Of a stretch of 64,000 nt of DNA, positions 9,550 through 18,006 are shown piece by piece. The notes under the pieces are model-generated. The model was given only the letters and a program-made list of their open reading frames with translations. It had not been told where the DNA came from and ran no database searches. The DNA comes from Saccharomycopsis fibuligera x Saccharomycopsis cf. fibuligera (lineage: Eukaryota > Ascomycota > Saccharomycetes > Ascoideales > Saccharomycopsidaceae). The stretch covers positions 1,054,001 through 1,118,000 of the forward strand of contig CP012822.1 in NCBI GenBank assembly GCA_001936135.1, read 5' to 3'. The translations under genes were made by a program, and so were the position numbers. Each line of letters begins with the position of its first letter. Position 1 is the stretch's first letter.

Positions 9550-9655
9550 TGGCTAGTTGGCTAGTTGGCGGTTGGCGGTTGGCGGTTCGCTAGTTGGCGG
9601 TTCGCTAGTTGGCGGTTCGCTATTTTGCGGTTCGCTGGCTGGCTGCTTGGGCGTT
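9550..9655. repeat. 15-bp minisatellite just upstream of an ATG
   Basis: Tandem copies and part-copies of a unit near CGGTTCGCTAGTTGG fill about 105 bp, starting 4 bp upstream of the minus-strand ATG at 9546. It would lie in the 5' leader or core promoter of the 747-residue gene. Confidence 0.85.
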
Positions 9656-10333
9656 TGCGTGAAGTTGCGCTGCGGTTCTTTGATACTTTGACGGTGGGCT
9701 AGCTGTGTCTGACGGGCGTGGTAACGACTGCTAGTGACGCAGTCCGGTGGCGGCTGATGAACATGTAGCGGTGTTGTTTACTGGCTGGCGATATCAGCGG
9801 TGCGAGAGCGTGATGGTGTCGGTGCAGGGTTTAAATCAGTAAGGGAAAAAACGGTTTTTCTGGCGGAGTGTCACCCGGCTGCTGGAGCTGCCTGCTACTG
9901 CTGCTGGAGCTGCCGGTGCTGCTCAACACTTGGAAGCCGCAAAAGTCGAGCACCGCGTTGGCGAGTAGGCCGACGACGACGAGGACTAGCGTGGAAGGGC
10001 AGCCGCACAGGCATCTGCTGGAACTATGTGCGGGCGCCGGAGGCGTTGCTGGACCAAGACAGTAAATCGGCTGGAGTAAATCGGCTGGTGCTTGCAAGTC
10101 GTGGCAGGACAGAAAACCGCGCGATGGGCTGATCCCAACGTGAAGGCGCAGCATGCGGGACAGGAAGCCTGTCTGAAAGATTTACCAGGCAGAGGAGGGG
10201 GTAAGAAAACTTGTATTACTACATGGAATGTCAAACGTGGGCAGTAATTCTTGTATACCTGAAGAAGAGCGGCGTGTGAGCGGCGTGTGAGCGGCGTGTG
10301 GGAGGCGGCGTGGCAGGCTGGTGGTCGGCTGCT
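9656..10333. other. GC-rich spacer between the 747-aa gene and the dioxygenase gene
   Basis: This is the promoter side of the 747-residue gene and the 3' side of the PhyH-like gene. It is GC-rich and contains a short repeat GAGCGGCGTGT (10268-10300, three near copies). Overlapping open frames on both strands have no recognisable content, so I see no gene. Confidence 0.6.
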
Positions 10334-11401
10334 CTACCTGTACTCGACAGCGACGGTCTCCCCGTAGTTGTCGCCGCTGAGCTGCAACGAGCTCCGGCCG
10401 AGCTCCTCCTGGGACTTGAGGATGCTCAACGGGTTGGCGTAGTCGACGTGGCCGCAGAACGGCTCGCTCACGCCCAACCCCAAGAGACTCAAGGCCTCGG
10501 GCGAGTAGTTTGCGCGGAAAAAATCCGGGCTGTGGTCGATAAACAAGTTTTCCTCGGGCTTCAAGTAGCTTTTGGTCATGAAGAAGAACGAGGTGGTGCG
10601 GCTCTCGCCCGTGCGGTTCGCGCTCGCCGCGTGGTACGTCGACCCCAACATGAAGGCGGCGTCGCCCTTTTGCAACTCGATGTAGTTGCAGTCCTCGTCC
10701 CGCGGACGGCGGTGCGGCCCGTACAAGTGGCTCCGCGGGACGACTCGGGTGGCGCCGTTTGCCTTGGTGGTGTCTGTGAGCGCCACCGCTAGCCCCACCA
10801 AGGTCTCGTCGCCGTGGTGGAAGCTGTCTCTTTCCCGGTGCACGTTGTGGTGCACCATGTCCTCTCGGTGGTACATCTGGTCGGCCGCGCCAGGCCCCAC
10901 CTTGTAGGTGATGCCGGAGCTGAGCTGGACGGAGCTGCGGCCCGTTCTGATTGTGTCGCCGATCCAGAAGCAGTTGGTCTCGCTCAAGAAGCGCGCGCTC
11001 ACCTCCGCGAACAACGGGTGGCAGAGAACGCGCTCGGCCGCGGTTCTGGATCTGAGCACCGTCCTGGTGGCGACGGTCGTCTGCCTTGGAAACGGAGACC
11101 CGTTCCACGCCGGGTCTCTGAAGAAGTGCGGCTCTAGCTCCGCGGCGATGGCGTCGCACACCCGCGCCGAGAGCAAGCCTTTCACAATCGCAACACCGTA
11201 CTTCTCAAGCATCTCGACAACCAAGGGCAGGCTGGTGTTGTCGTGCACCGTGTAGTCTGCGCAGCGGACCCTGTCGCTGCTTGCGCCGCTTGCGCCGCTT
11301 GCGGGCGGGGCCGCGTACCGCCTGGGAAGAACCACGCGCTTGGTGCCGTCGGGCGCGGCCTGGGGGCGTATCTTGTCCAACGAGCTGGTTTCCAAGACCA
11401 T
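10334..11401 (-). CDS. Phytanoyl-CoA dioxygenase (PhyH) family Fe(II)/2-oxoglutarate oxygenase
   Basis: This 355-residue protein has the PhyH-family fold pattern: an early YGVAIVKGLL segment, the metal-binding H-x-D/E in MYHREDMVHH, and a distal His and 2-oxoglutarate Arg in YHAASANRTGESR. Between them lie GDETLVGLAVALTDT, then GATRVVPRSH and GDAAFMLGSTYHAASANR, as in fungal PhyH-like hydroxylases. Members oxidise acyl-CoA or specialised metabolites with Fe(II), O2 and 2-oxoglutarate. The substrate cannot be read from sequence. I chose ATG 11401 because the frame further upstream has no ATG. There is no C-terminal peroxisome signal (ends VEYR). The gene is GC-rich and divergent from CAT2 across about 790 bp, which invites but does not prove co-regulation. 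Such genes are patchy in yeasts, so acquisition from filamentous fungi is possible. Confidence 0.88.
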   Translation of the reverse strand: MVLETSSLDKIRPQAAPDGTKRVVLPRRYAAPPASGASGASSDRVRCADYTVHDNTSLPLVVEMLEKYGVAIVKGLLSARVCDAIAAELEPHFFRDPAWNGSPFPRQTTVATRTVLRSRTAAERVLCHPLFAEVSARFLSETNCFWIGDTIRTGRSSVQLSSGITYKVGPGAADQMYHREDMVHHNVHRERDSFHHGDETLVGLAVALTDTTKANGATRVVPRSHLYGPHRRPRDEDCNYIELQKGDAAFMLGSTYHAASANRTGESRTTSFFFMTKSYLKPEENLFIDHSPDFFRANYSPEALSLLGLGVSEPFCGHVDYANPLSILKSQEELGRSSLQLSGDNYGETVAVEYR

Positions 11402-12188
11402 GTTTCTGCTGCTGTTTTCCTGGGGCGATGGAGCGAGCAAGACGAACGCCGTCGCGTGGCCCGCGGGTTGCGGCGCGCTTTATACCCCGACGTGTGCGCG
11501 CGCCCGCGCCCGCGCCTGCGAGAGATGACTCAGGCGCTGCCAGACGCGACTCAGAGCACGTGCCAGCAGGCAAAATACCACCCACCACCCACGGACTAGC
11601 GAAAACAACGTATTGACAGACAGACACGTGCCACAACAACACCCCTACACCACATACACCACCCTTACGTTCCGCAACATCCACACCCGATCACGCGCAC
11701 ACACCCGATCACGCGCACAGCCACATGACCACTGCCCACACCACGTGCCGTCTGCCGGTTCGCTCGCCCGTCCGCTCGCAGGCCGCCTTTCCTCTGGTCA
11801 CGTGCGCGTGCATGTGCCCTCCCCGCCAGCCGCCGCCCGCTTGCCGCAAAACACGGCAACCGGAGCCGATCCTTCTGTCCTTCCCCTGGCGCTTATCCTT
11901 TGCTCCGCACTTCGCTGTGAGCATATAAGGATGCTCGCACGCATGCACCTGTCACTTACCGCTATATGGTTCCTGTATAGGCGGTGTACAGTATATGACA
12001 CACACTATATAGCACACATATACGTATACATATATACACACACACGTATATATATATGTGTGTGGGAGTGTGTATATTTGTATATATATACCAATAGACG
12101 CCGCCGCCCTGCCTCTCTTTTCTTCTCTTTTCTTCTCTTCTTTCCCTCCTCCTCCTCCTCCTCCTCCTCCTCCCAGTCACTCCCACAC
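11402..12188. promoter_or_regulatory. Bidirectional promoter of the PhyH-like gene and CAT2
   Basis: The left part is GC-rich. From about 11990 to 12092 it becomes alternating purine-pyrimidine (CA/TA) DNA with several TATA-like stretches, the last being TATATATATA at 12081-12090, about 100 bp before the CAT2 ATG. A 63-nt pure pyrimidine tract with (CTC)n fills 12112-12174 and ends 15 nt before that ATG. The reading frame stays open upstream of 12189, but its content is simple repeat and the TATA boxes lie inside it, so I treat it as non-coding. Confidence 0.65.
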
Positions 12189-14153
12189 ATGTCCTTTCTC
12201 AGACGCCTTCCTCGCAGCTCCCTCACCATGCCCGTTCCTCTCAACCTCGCCAGGGGCAAGCGCCCGCTCCACTCGTCGGCCGACAAAGGGCAAGCGCAAG
12301 CACAAGCACAAGCGCAAGCGCAAGCGCAGGCCAACATGCTCCGGTACAGCGACGAGCTCCCTAAGCTCCCGGTCCCGGACCTCCAGCACACCGCCACCAC
12401 GTACTTGCAGTCCATCAAGCCGTTCGTCAAGAACGACGCCCAGTACAGCGCCATCAAGGCAAAGCTAGACGACTTTGTCAGGCCCGGCGGCGCCGGGCAC
12501 ACGTTGCAGCAGCGCCTCCGCCAGCGCGCGGCGTCCACCGACAACTGGATCAGCCAGTGGTGGGACGAGGACGCGTACTTGGCGTACAGAGACCCCGTGG
12601 TGCCGTACGTCTCGTACTTCTTCAGCCACGCGCACAACCTCTTGCCGCCCAACTTGGAGACGTCGCAGCTCAGAAAGGCCGCGTTGCTCGTCGACAAGAT
12701 CTTGGACTTCAAGGCGCGGGTGGCCTCCCACACGTTCCCGCCGGAGTTGGCCAGGGACACCCCGTACTGCATGAACGGCTTCACCCTCATGTTCAACAAC
12801 TGCCGCGTCCCCGGCAAGGACGTCGACGACACCGCGGTGTTCTCGCAGACCGCCTTGGAGAACCAGTTCCTCGTCGTCGTCAAGAACAACCGCTTCTACA
12901 AGGTCTACCACCACGACGCCGCGGGGAACAAGCTCGACCTCTACCAGATCCACCGCGCGTTGGTCCAGGTCGCCGAGGACGCCAACGCCAAGAGCGGCAC
13001 CGCCTTCCAGCAGCCGCCGGTCGGCGTCTTGACCGCGTTGGACCGCGACCTGTGGCACAGGGCGTACGCCAGGCTACACAGCTACTCCGTCGTCAACGCC
13101 AACGCGTTCGACGACATCTTCCGCTCCTCGTTCGTCTTGGCCTTGGACGACGTCTCGCCCGTGTCGTTCGAGGAGAGAGCGAGAAACTGCTGGCACGGAA
13201 ACGGCACCAACCGCTACTTTGACAAGCCGTTGCAGTTTTTCGTCGCCGCGAACGGCGCCTCCGGCTTCTTGGGCGAGCACTCCCGCATGGACGGCACACC
13301 GAACTTGACGCTCAACAACTACTTGGGCCACGAGTTGAGCAACTTCACCCAGCACGACCTCTTCGACAAGCTAGCCCCGACCTCCGCCACCGTCGTGGAG
13401 CAGCCGCGCGAGATCAAGTTCGACATCCCGGCCGAGGTGGCCGCCACCATCGCCGACGCCAAGCGCCAGTTCGACAGCACCGTCCGCTCCCACGAGTTGA
13501 AGGTCTGGCGCTACCAGGGCTACGGCAAGAACTTGATCAAGCAGTTCAAGGCGTCCCCCGACGCCTTCGTCCAGATCTTGATCCAGCTTGCGTACTTCAA
13601 GTACACCGGCCTCCTCAAGCCGACCTACGAGTCCGCCACCACCAGAAAGTTCAAGCTCGGCCGCACAGAGACCAACCGCACCGTGTCGCAAGAGGTCGCC
13701 CACTTTGTGCGCACCTTCCAGGACCCGCGGGCCTCCGCCGAGGCCAAGATCAGCGCCTTCCGGGCCGCCATTGCCCAGCAGAACAAGTACATCAAGCTCG
13801 CGTCCAACGGCGTCGCCGTCGACCGCCACATCTACGGCTTGAAGAAATCGCTCTTGCCCGGCGAGCCCGTCCCGGCGTTCTTGGCGGACCCGATGACCAG
13901 CTACTCCCAGACGTGGTACTTGTCCACCTCGCAGCTCAGCAGCGAGTACTTTGACGGCTACGGCTGGTCGCAGGTCCACGAGTTGGGTCTCGGCTTGGCC
14001 TACATGATCAACAGAGACTGGCTCAACGTCAACATTGTCGCGAAGAAGGGGAACACCGCCGGGTTGAGGCCAGACGCGTTGGCCTACTACTTGACTGTCG
14101 CCGCGGATGAGTTGAGGGCACTCTTGGAGAGCGAGTTGAAGGCGAAGCTATGA
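12189..14153 (+). CDS. CAT2: Carnitine O-acetyltransferase, mitochondrial and peroxisomal
   Basis: This enzyme moves acetyl groups between CoA and carnitine so that acetyl units made in peroxisomes can enter mitochondria. From ATG 12189 it has 654 residues, close to yeast Cat2. Family marks are LPKLPVPDL near the start, MNGFTLMFNNCRVPGKD, the catalytic His364 in GEHSRMDGTP, and STSQLSSEYFDGYG near the end. The C-terminus is AKL, a type-1 peroxisomal signal. The N-terminus (MSFLRRLPRSSLTMPVPLNLARGKR) looks like a mitochondrial presequence. In-frame ATGs at 12228 and 12336 could start the peroxisomal form. A (CAAGCR)n repeat at 12291-12332 encodes Gln-Ala pairs between presequence and enzyme. 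Codon third positions are almost all G or C, unlike distant neighbours such as LEU1. One in-frame CTG (13050-13052) was seen. Candida name: CTN2. Confidence 0.97.
   Translation: MSFLRRLPRSSLTMPVPLNLARGKRPLHSSADKGQAQAQAQAQAQAQANMLRYSDELPKLPVPDLQHTATTYLQSIKPFVKNDAQYSAIKAKLDDFVRPGGAGHTLQQRLRQRAASTDNWISQWWDEDAYLAYRDPVVPYVSYFFSHAHNLLPPNLETSQLRKAALLVDKILDFKARVASHTFPPELARDTPYCMNGFTLMFNNCRVPGKDVDDTAVFSQTALENQFLVVVKNNRFYKVYHHDAAGNKLDLYQIHRALVQVAEDANAKSGTAFQQPPVGVLTALDRDLWHRAYARLHSYSVVNANAFDDIFRSSFVLALDDVSPVSFEERARNCWHGNGTNRYFDKPLQFFVAANGASGFLGEHSRMDGTPNLTLNNYLGHELSNFTQHDLFDKLAPTSATVVEQPREIKFDIPAEVAATIADAKRQFDSTVRSHELKVWRYQGYGKNLIKQFKASPDAFVQILIQLAYFKYTGLLKPTYESATTRKFKLGRTETNRTVSQEVAHFVRTFQDPRASAEAKISAFRAAIAQQNKYIKLASNGVAVDRHIYGLKKSLLPGEPVPAFLADPMTSYSQTWYLSTSQLSSEYFDGYGWSQVHELGLGLAYMINRDWLNVNIVAKKGNTAGLRPDALAYYLTVAADELRALLESELKAKL
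12291..12332 (+). repeat. In-frame hexamer repeat (CAAGCR)n in CAT2
   Basis: About seven 6-bp units encode a Gln-Ala dipeptide run just before the internal ATG at 12336. Changes in copy number would keep the reading frame. Confidence 0.9.
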
Positions 14154-14463
14154 GCGCTTCTCCCTTCTCCGTCGGCCGCCAGCTCCAGGCCGGCTGGCCA
14201 CCACTTTAGTATGTAGACCGAATCAAACGATATTGAACCACACGGCCCCGGCCTCCTCTCTGCTCTGTAAGTCTCAGGCTGCCCCCACCCCCACCCACCC
14301 CCGGTAGACGTTTAGCTGCATCCACATGCATGTTGAGGCACAGGCAATACCCGGCGCAGAAAAAGTTTGGCGGGCGAGATGGACAAACACTGAGAGAGAA
14401 GATCAAGACGACCGACAGAGAAGAAGAAGCAGCAGCAGAAGCAGAAGCAGCAAAAGCACAATA
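14154..14463. other. Spacer CAT2 to DEAD-like gene
   Basis: A 310-bp stretch holding the CAT2 3' end and the next gene's promoter. It contains a C-rich run at 14281-14301 and an AGAAGCAGCAG-type purine-rich run at 14420-14455. An upstream in-frame ATG at 14326 gives a poor, Arg-rich extension, so I prefer the start at 14464. Confidence 0.55.
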
Positions 14464-16401
14464 ATGCTACTCCCAAAGACCCTGCTCAGCAGGTGCTACC
14501 ATCGAGCAGCAGCAGCAGCAGCAGCAGCAGCACCTCGCTCGCGCACCAGGCCAAAGCCAAAGCCAAATTCAAGAAAACCCTCGCGGTCCTCCACACCTGC
14601 CCCATCAGCGCCGGGCTTGAGTCTCAAGCTAGACCCGCGCAAAGATGGCAACTTTGAAGACTTCAAGATCCGGAGAGACCTTGCCACACGTCTTCTGGCG
14701 AACCTCAACATCTCGACCCCGACAAGCACCGAGAAAAAAATCTTGTCCGTTTTGCGGTCAGACTATTCATTGCTTGCCCGCAACGCTCCAGGGACCGGCA
14801 AATCAACAGCGCTACTCGTGCACGGCTTGAACGTGCGGACCTTGAGAACAGGCGAATACGACCCTTTAGCAGCGCTTCCTCGCCCCAACGTCCTCCGGGG
14901 CTTGCTCTTGCTCAGCTCGTCGTTTTCCGTCATCCAGTGCCAGCAGTTGTACGACAAGTTGTATCCGTCCGCGGAGGAGAAACTACGAGCCCCAGCGCAC
15001 TTCTTGTACCGCAGCGCGTCCCCGGACGTCGAGTTCCAGCAGCTAGCGAACCCAACGCTCAGGCTGCACTGCCACTTGCTAGTGGCTACTGCCCCACGAT
15101 TGCTCGATGTTATCAGTGCAGACGTGGCGTGCTTGCCGCAGCTTGACCGGCTTGCGTTCATCGGCGTAGACGACGCGGACGAGCAGTTGCTCAGCGACCC
15201 CAACGCCAAGGGCCAGCTCAGCTTGAGCGACGCCGATGCAAAGAGAAAGCCAACGCCGTCGGAGACGTTGATCGACTTCTTGGTCCTGTTGGCCGAGGAC
15301 CCGCTGGGAATCCAGTTTGCGTTTGCCAACTCGAGCAGCGTGTCTGCAAATTTGAGACAATTGATTGAGTTCAAGAACTGGGCAGCGACCAAGGGGGAGA
15401 ACGCCGTGGGCTTCAAGAAGTTGGTGGCAGTCGGGAATCCCGAGATCGACATGTCCAAGGTGTTGCCATACAGACGGATCCCTAGAGACGTCCAGGTCCA
15501 CGCCTTGACCGTGAAGCCGGTACCACTAACTGAGCAGCAGCAGCAGCAGCAACAGACGTTCGAGTTCAAGAACGTAAAGATTCCCGACGTGCCAACCGGA
15601 CTCGATGCCCTTCTGGAGCTAAGCTCCCCAGAGACAAAGTCATTTGATGCCGCGTATCGTTCGTACCGATTGTCGCTTCTACAAAAACGCAGCAACCGAA
15701 TGAAGAACCAACGTCAGAGCAAAGATGCGGAGGTGCCAGTTAGCTACATATTTCCGGCACTTGGCCAGTTTTTGCAAACGGGCGGCGTCGGCACGGATGT
15801 TACTGGCAGGGCGCAAACCCCACTGTTGGTGGTTATTCCGGACACGGCCAGCTTGAAGGGGACTTTGGCCAGCTTGCGAGAGTTCGGCATAAACGCAAAA
15901 ATGCTAGCTCCTGCTACCGGCGACGGTCGCAGTGCGAATGACGACTACTCAACGTACGAAGACTACGTTTCTCAGCAACAAGAGCAACAGGCGAACGCTG
16001 CCCCAGCCGTGCTCCTAACGAGTCTCCACAGCATAAAGGGCACGCCTTTTCCCAACTTGTCGACGTTGATCTGCTTGGGTATAGACACGGTGAAGGACGC
16101 GCATACCTTGGTCACGCTCGCTACGAGATTGCGCTCGCACTCGGGCCTCATAGAGTCACACTCAGACTCAAACACTGGCAATGCTGGCGATAGCAGCGGT
16201 GCCACTGCTGACAAGCCGGAGAAGAAAGTGGTGCTTCTTGCTCCAAAGAACGACTTTGGGTCGAGGGAGGCATTGGCGTTGTATAGGGTGCTTGTTGAAT
16301 GTGGACTAAAGGGACTCGATGCAGTCGATGGGGTCCAGATGGAAAGTCTTGCGGATTATGAGTTGCCTAGTGATGTGGATGCGGATGCCCTTGAGGGTTA
16401 A
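14464..16401 (+). CDS. Degenerate DEAD-box helicase-like protein, probably mitochondrial
   Basis: From ATG 14464 this is 645 residues. It begins with a mitochondrial-type presequence (MLLPKTLLSRCYHRAA) followed by a poly-Ala run coded by (CAG/GCA)n. The two RecA-like lobes of a DEAD-box protein can be traced, but the motifs are altered. Motif I is APGTGKST. Motif II reads DDAD rather than DEAD. Motif III appears as ANSSS. Motif V is approximated by LLTSLHSIKGTPFPNLS and motif VI by LATRLRS, lacking the usual HRxGRxGR. It may bind RNA or a ribosomal partner without normal helicase activity. A TGTAAATA Puf3-type site lies 43 nt after the stop, which supports a mitochondrial role. Mrh4-like or Irc3-like ancestry is possible, but I cannot assign an orthologue. 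Several CTG codons occur here, so printed Leu at those sites may be Ser. Confidence 0.75.
   Translation: MLLPKTLLSRCYHRAAAAAAAAAPRSRTRPKPKPNSRKPSRSSTPAPSAPGLSLKLDPRKDGNFEDFKIRRDLATRLLANLNISTPTSTEKKILSVLRSDYSLLARNAPGTGKSTALLVHGLNVRTLRTGEYDPLAALPRPNVLRGLLLLSSSFSVIQCQQLYDKLYPSAEEKLRAPAHFLYRSASPDVEFQQLANPTLRLHCHLLVATAPRLLDVISADVACLPQLDRLAFIGVDDADEQLLSDPNAKGQLSLSDADAKRKPTPSETLIDFLVLLAEDPLGIQFAFANSSSVSANLRQLIEFKNWAATKGENAVGFKKLVAVGNPEIDMSKVLPYRRIPRDVQVHALTVKPVPLTEQQQQQQQTFEFKNVKIPDVPTGLDALLELSSPETKSFDAAYRSYRLSLLQKRSNRMKNQRQSKDAEVPVSYIFPALGQFLQTGGVGTDVTGRAQTPLLVVIPDTASLKGTLASLREFGINAKMLAPATGDGRSANDDYSTYEDYVSQQQEQQANAAPAVLLTSLHSIKGTPFPNLSTLICLGIDTVKDAHTLVTLATRLRSHSGLIESHSDSNTGNAGDSSGATADKPEKKVVLLAPKNDFGSREALALYRVLVECGLKGLDAVDGVQMESLADYELPSDVDADALEG
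14502..14531 (+). repeat. In-frame trinucleotide repeat coding poly-Ala
   Basis: A run of AGC/GCA triplets encodes about nine alanines directly after the presequence of the DEAD-like protein. Confidence 0.9.
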
Positions 16402-16663
16402 AGTGGCCATGCTTGGAACCCAGGACTTGTACAATAGATTTCCTGTAAATAAATTCTGTCTTCTGTGTGTGCCGTTCAAATGCCGTGGAGCTGCACCAGT
16501 GTATTGTGTTATGTTATTGCATTGCGTAGTTGTGCTGTGGAGTATATGATATACCGGTACAATTGGTGATTTCAACATATCTGAAACACCCGTGGAGCTG
16601 GTTCCCTTTAATAAAATTTTTTTTGCTGCGCGTGACTGTATCTCTCGCCTGATTGATGGCATC

Positions 16664-16703
<40 letters not shown>

Positions 16704-16821
16704 CCTATTTCTTGGTTGTTTTCTGATCAGAATACAGCAACGGGCCGCTGGATAACGCCCCATTATTCAAGACAGCAGCACTATTGCAAATACTAACAAA
16801 GACAAAAAAACAAAAGGAAAC
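16402..16821 (+). promoter_or_regulatory. Spacer with Puf3 site and 39-nt poly(T), HPT1 promoter
   Basis: TGTAAATA at 16444-16451, with C at the -2 position, matches the Puf3 RNA-binding consensus in the 3' UTR of the preceding gene. An uninterrupted run of 39 T lies at 16665-16703, about 120 bp before the HPT1 ATG. Such tracts exclude nucleosomes and commonly serve as constitutive promoter elements in yeasts. Confidence 0.65.
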
Positions 16822-17478
16822 ATGTCAGGCTACCAGGCATACTCGGAAGTCACCGAAGTCCCAGACAACAAGCACTACATTGCTTACAACAATGTCCACA
16901 AACTTTGCCAAAAAGCTGCTGAACAGATTAGACAAAACAAGCCGGACATAATCATTGCCATTGGAGGTGGTGGGTTCATTCCTGCAAGAATTCTCAGGTC
17001 CTTCATCAGACAGCCAGGTGAAAAAAACATCCCTATCCAGGCCATCGGCCTCTCTTTATACGAGTCCATGGGAAACAACTCCACAGTTGACACTATTGGC
17101 AAGGAGGTGATCCGTACCCAGTGGCTCGACTTTGGCGCATTGGACAAACACTTTGACTCCTTGATTGGCAAGAATATTCTTATTGTGGACGAAGTCGACG
17201 ATACTAGAACCACGTTGCACTATGCGTTGACAGAGTTGGAAAAAGACGTCAAGGAGCAGCAAGTGAGATTGAACAGATTAGACGAAAAGACCCAATTTAG
17301 TATATTTGTGCTACATAATAAGAATAAGCCAAAGAAGGCGGAGTTGCCAAAGGAGATGATTGACGAAGGGAGATACATCGCTGCGGTGACGCTCGAAGAC
17401 GCTTGGATCGCTTATCCTTGGGAAGCTGACAATATTGATTTGCATACTAGGTATGCTACCTTGCAAGGTAATATTTAA
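16822..17478 (+). CDS. HPT1: Hypoxanthine-guanine phosphoribosyltransferase
   Basis: This 218-residue enzyme of purine salvage joins hypoxanthine or guanine to PRPP to give IMP or GMP in the cytosol. It has YNNVHKLCQ, the DIIIAIGGGGFIPARILR segment, and the PRPP-binding loop ILIVDEVDDTRTTLHYAL, all closely matching yeast Hpt1. The C-terminal half has FVLHNKNKPKKAELP and the AYPWE motif. The length is right for the yeast family. Its start ATG follows an A-rich leader (ACAAAAGGAAAC). It is a single-exon gene that converges with UTP9. No regulatory Bas1-type site was obvious. Confidence 0.97.
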   Translation: MSGYQAYSEVTEVPDNKHYIAYNNVHKLCQKAAEQIRQNKPDIIIAIGGGGFIPARILRSFIRQPGEKNIPIQAIGLSLYESMGNNSTVDTIGKEVIRTQWLDFGALDKHFDSLIGKNILIVDEVDDTRTTLHYALTELEKDVKEQQVRLNRLDEKTQFSIFVLHNKNKPKKAELPKEMIDEGRYIAAVTLEDAWIAYPWEADNIDLHTRYATLQGNI

Positions 17479-18006
17479 GGCAGCTGGCCTTGCTCGTGGC
17501 ACGACTATTTGGTCAGACTATTTTTGTCATGCTGTTTCTATTGTATTTCGTATTTGCTAAAATCTTTCTCTTTGTTTGGCCTACCTTGGTATCTTGATGT
17601 TCATCTTTTTCTTTGCCATTTGTGTTTTTTTTTTACCATCGTTCTATTATACGCGTTTTATAAATACTGTTATCTTGTGTTGGTTTTGTTACTGATTTCA
17701 GAGTTTATACTGTTTAATAAAAAGAACCGTTTGAAATTGACTTTTTTTAAAAAAAAATGCATGTTGTTGCAGCTATAAATTGTATAATTATGAAATGCAA
17801 AAGATGATGATAAACAAAAATAAAAAAAAGAAACAACAAATAAAGCACATGGTCTATCTATAACAGAAAAATAAAAAATGGCAAGAGAAAATAAGAAAAG
17901 TCAGTTACATTACAGGAGGAGAACAAAATTAACAGTGATTTGAGAAAAAGCATAAGCACTAAAAAAAGACAAAAAACAAGTACAGATCACTAACGATCTG
18001 TCACAC
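17479..18006. other. Convergent spacer HPT1/UTP9
   Basis: T-rich DNA follows HPT1 and A-rich DNA (T-rich on the other strand) follows UTP9, as expected for two 3' ends. I see no gene. Confidence 0.7.

Noticed and set aside
10182-11159. 325-codon minus-strand frame overlapping the PhyH-like gene
   Set aside because: Arg/Pro/Gly-rich shadow frame caused by high GC; the PhyH frame has the catalytic motifs.
11613-12188. In-frame extension of CAT2 upstream of 12189
   Set aside because: It is translated simple repeat (CA/TA and CT tracts) that contains the likely TATA boxes; ATG 12189 gives a normal-length enzyme with a presequence.
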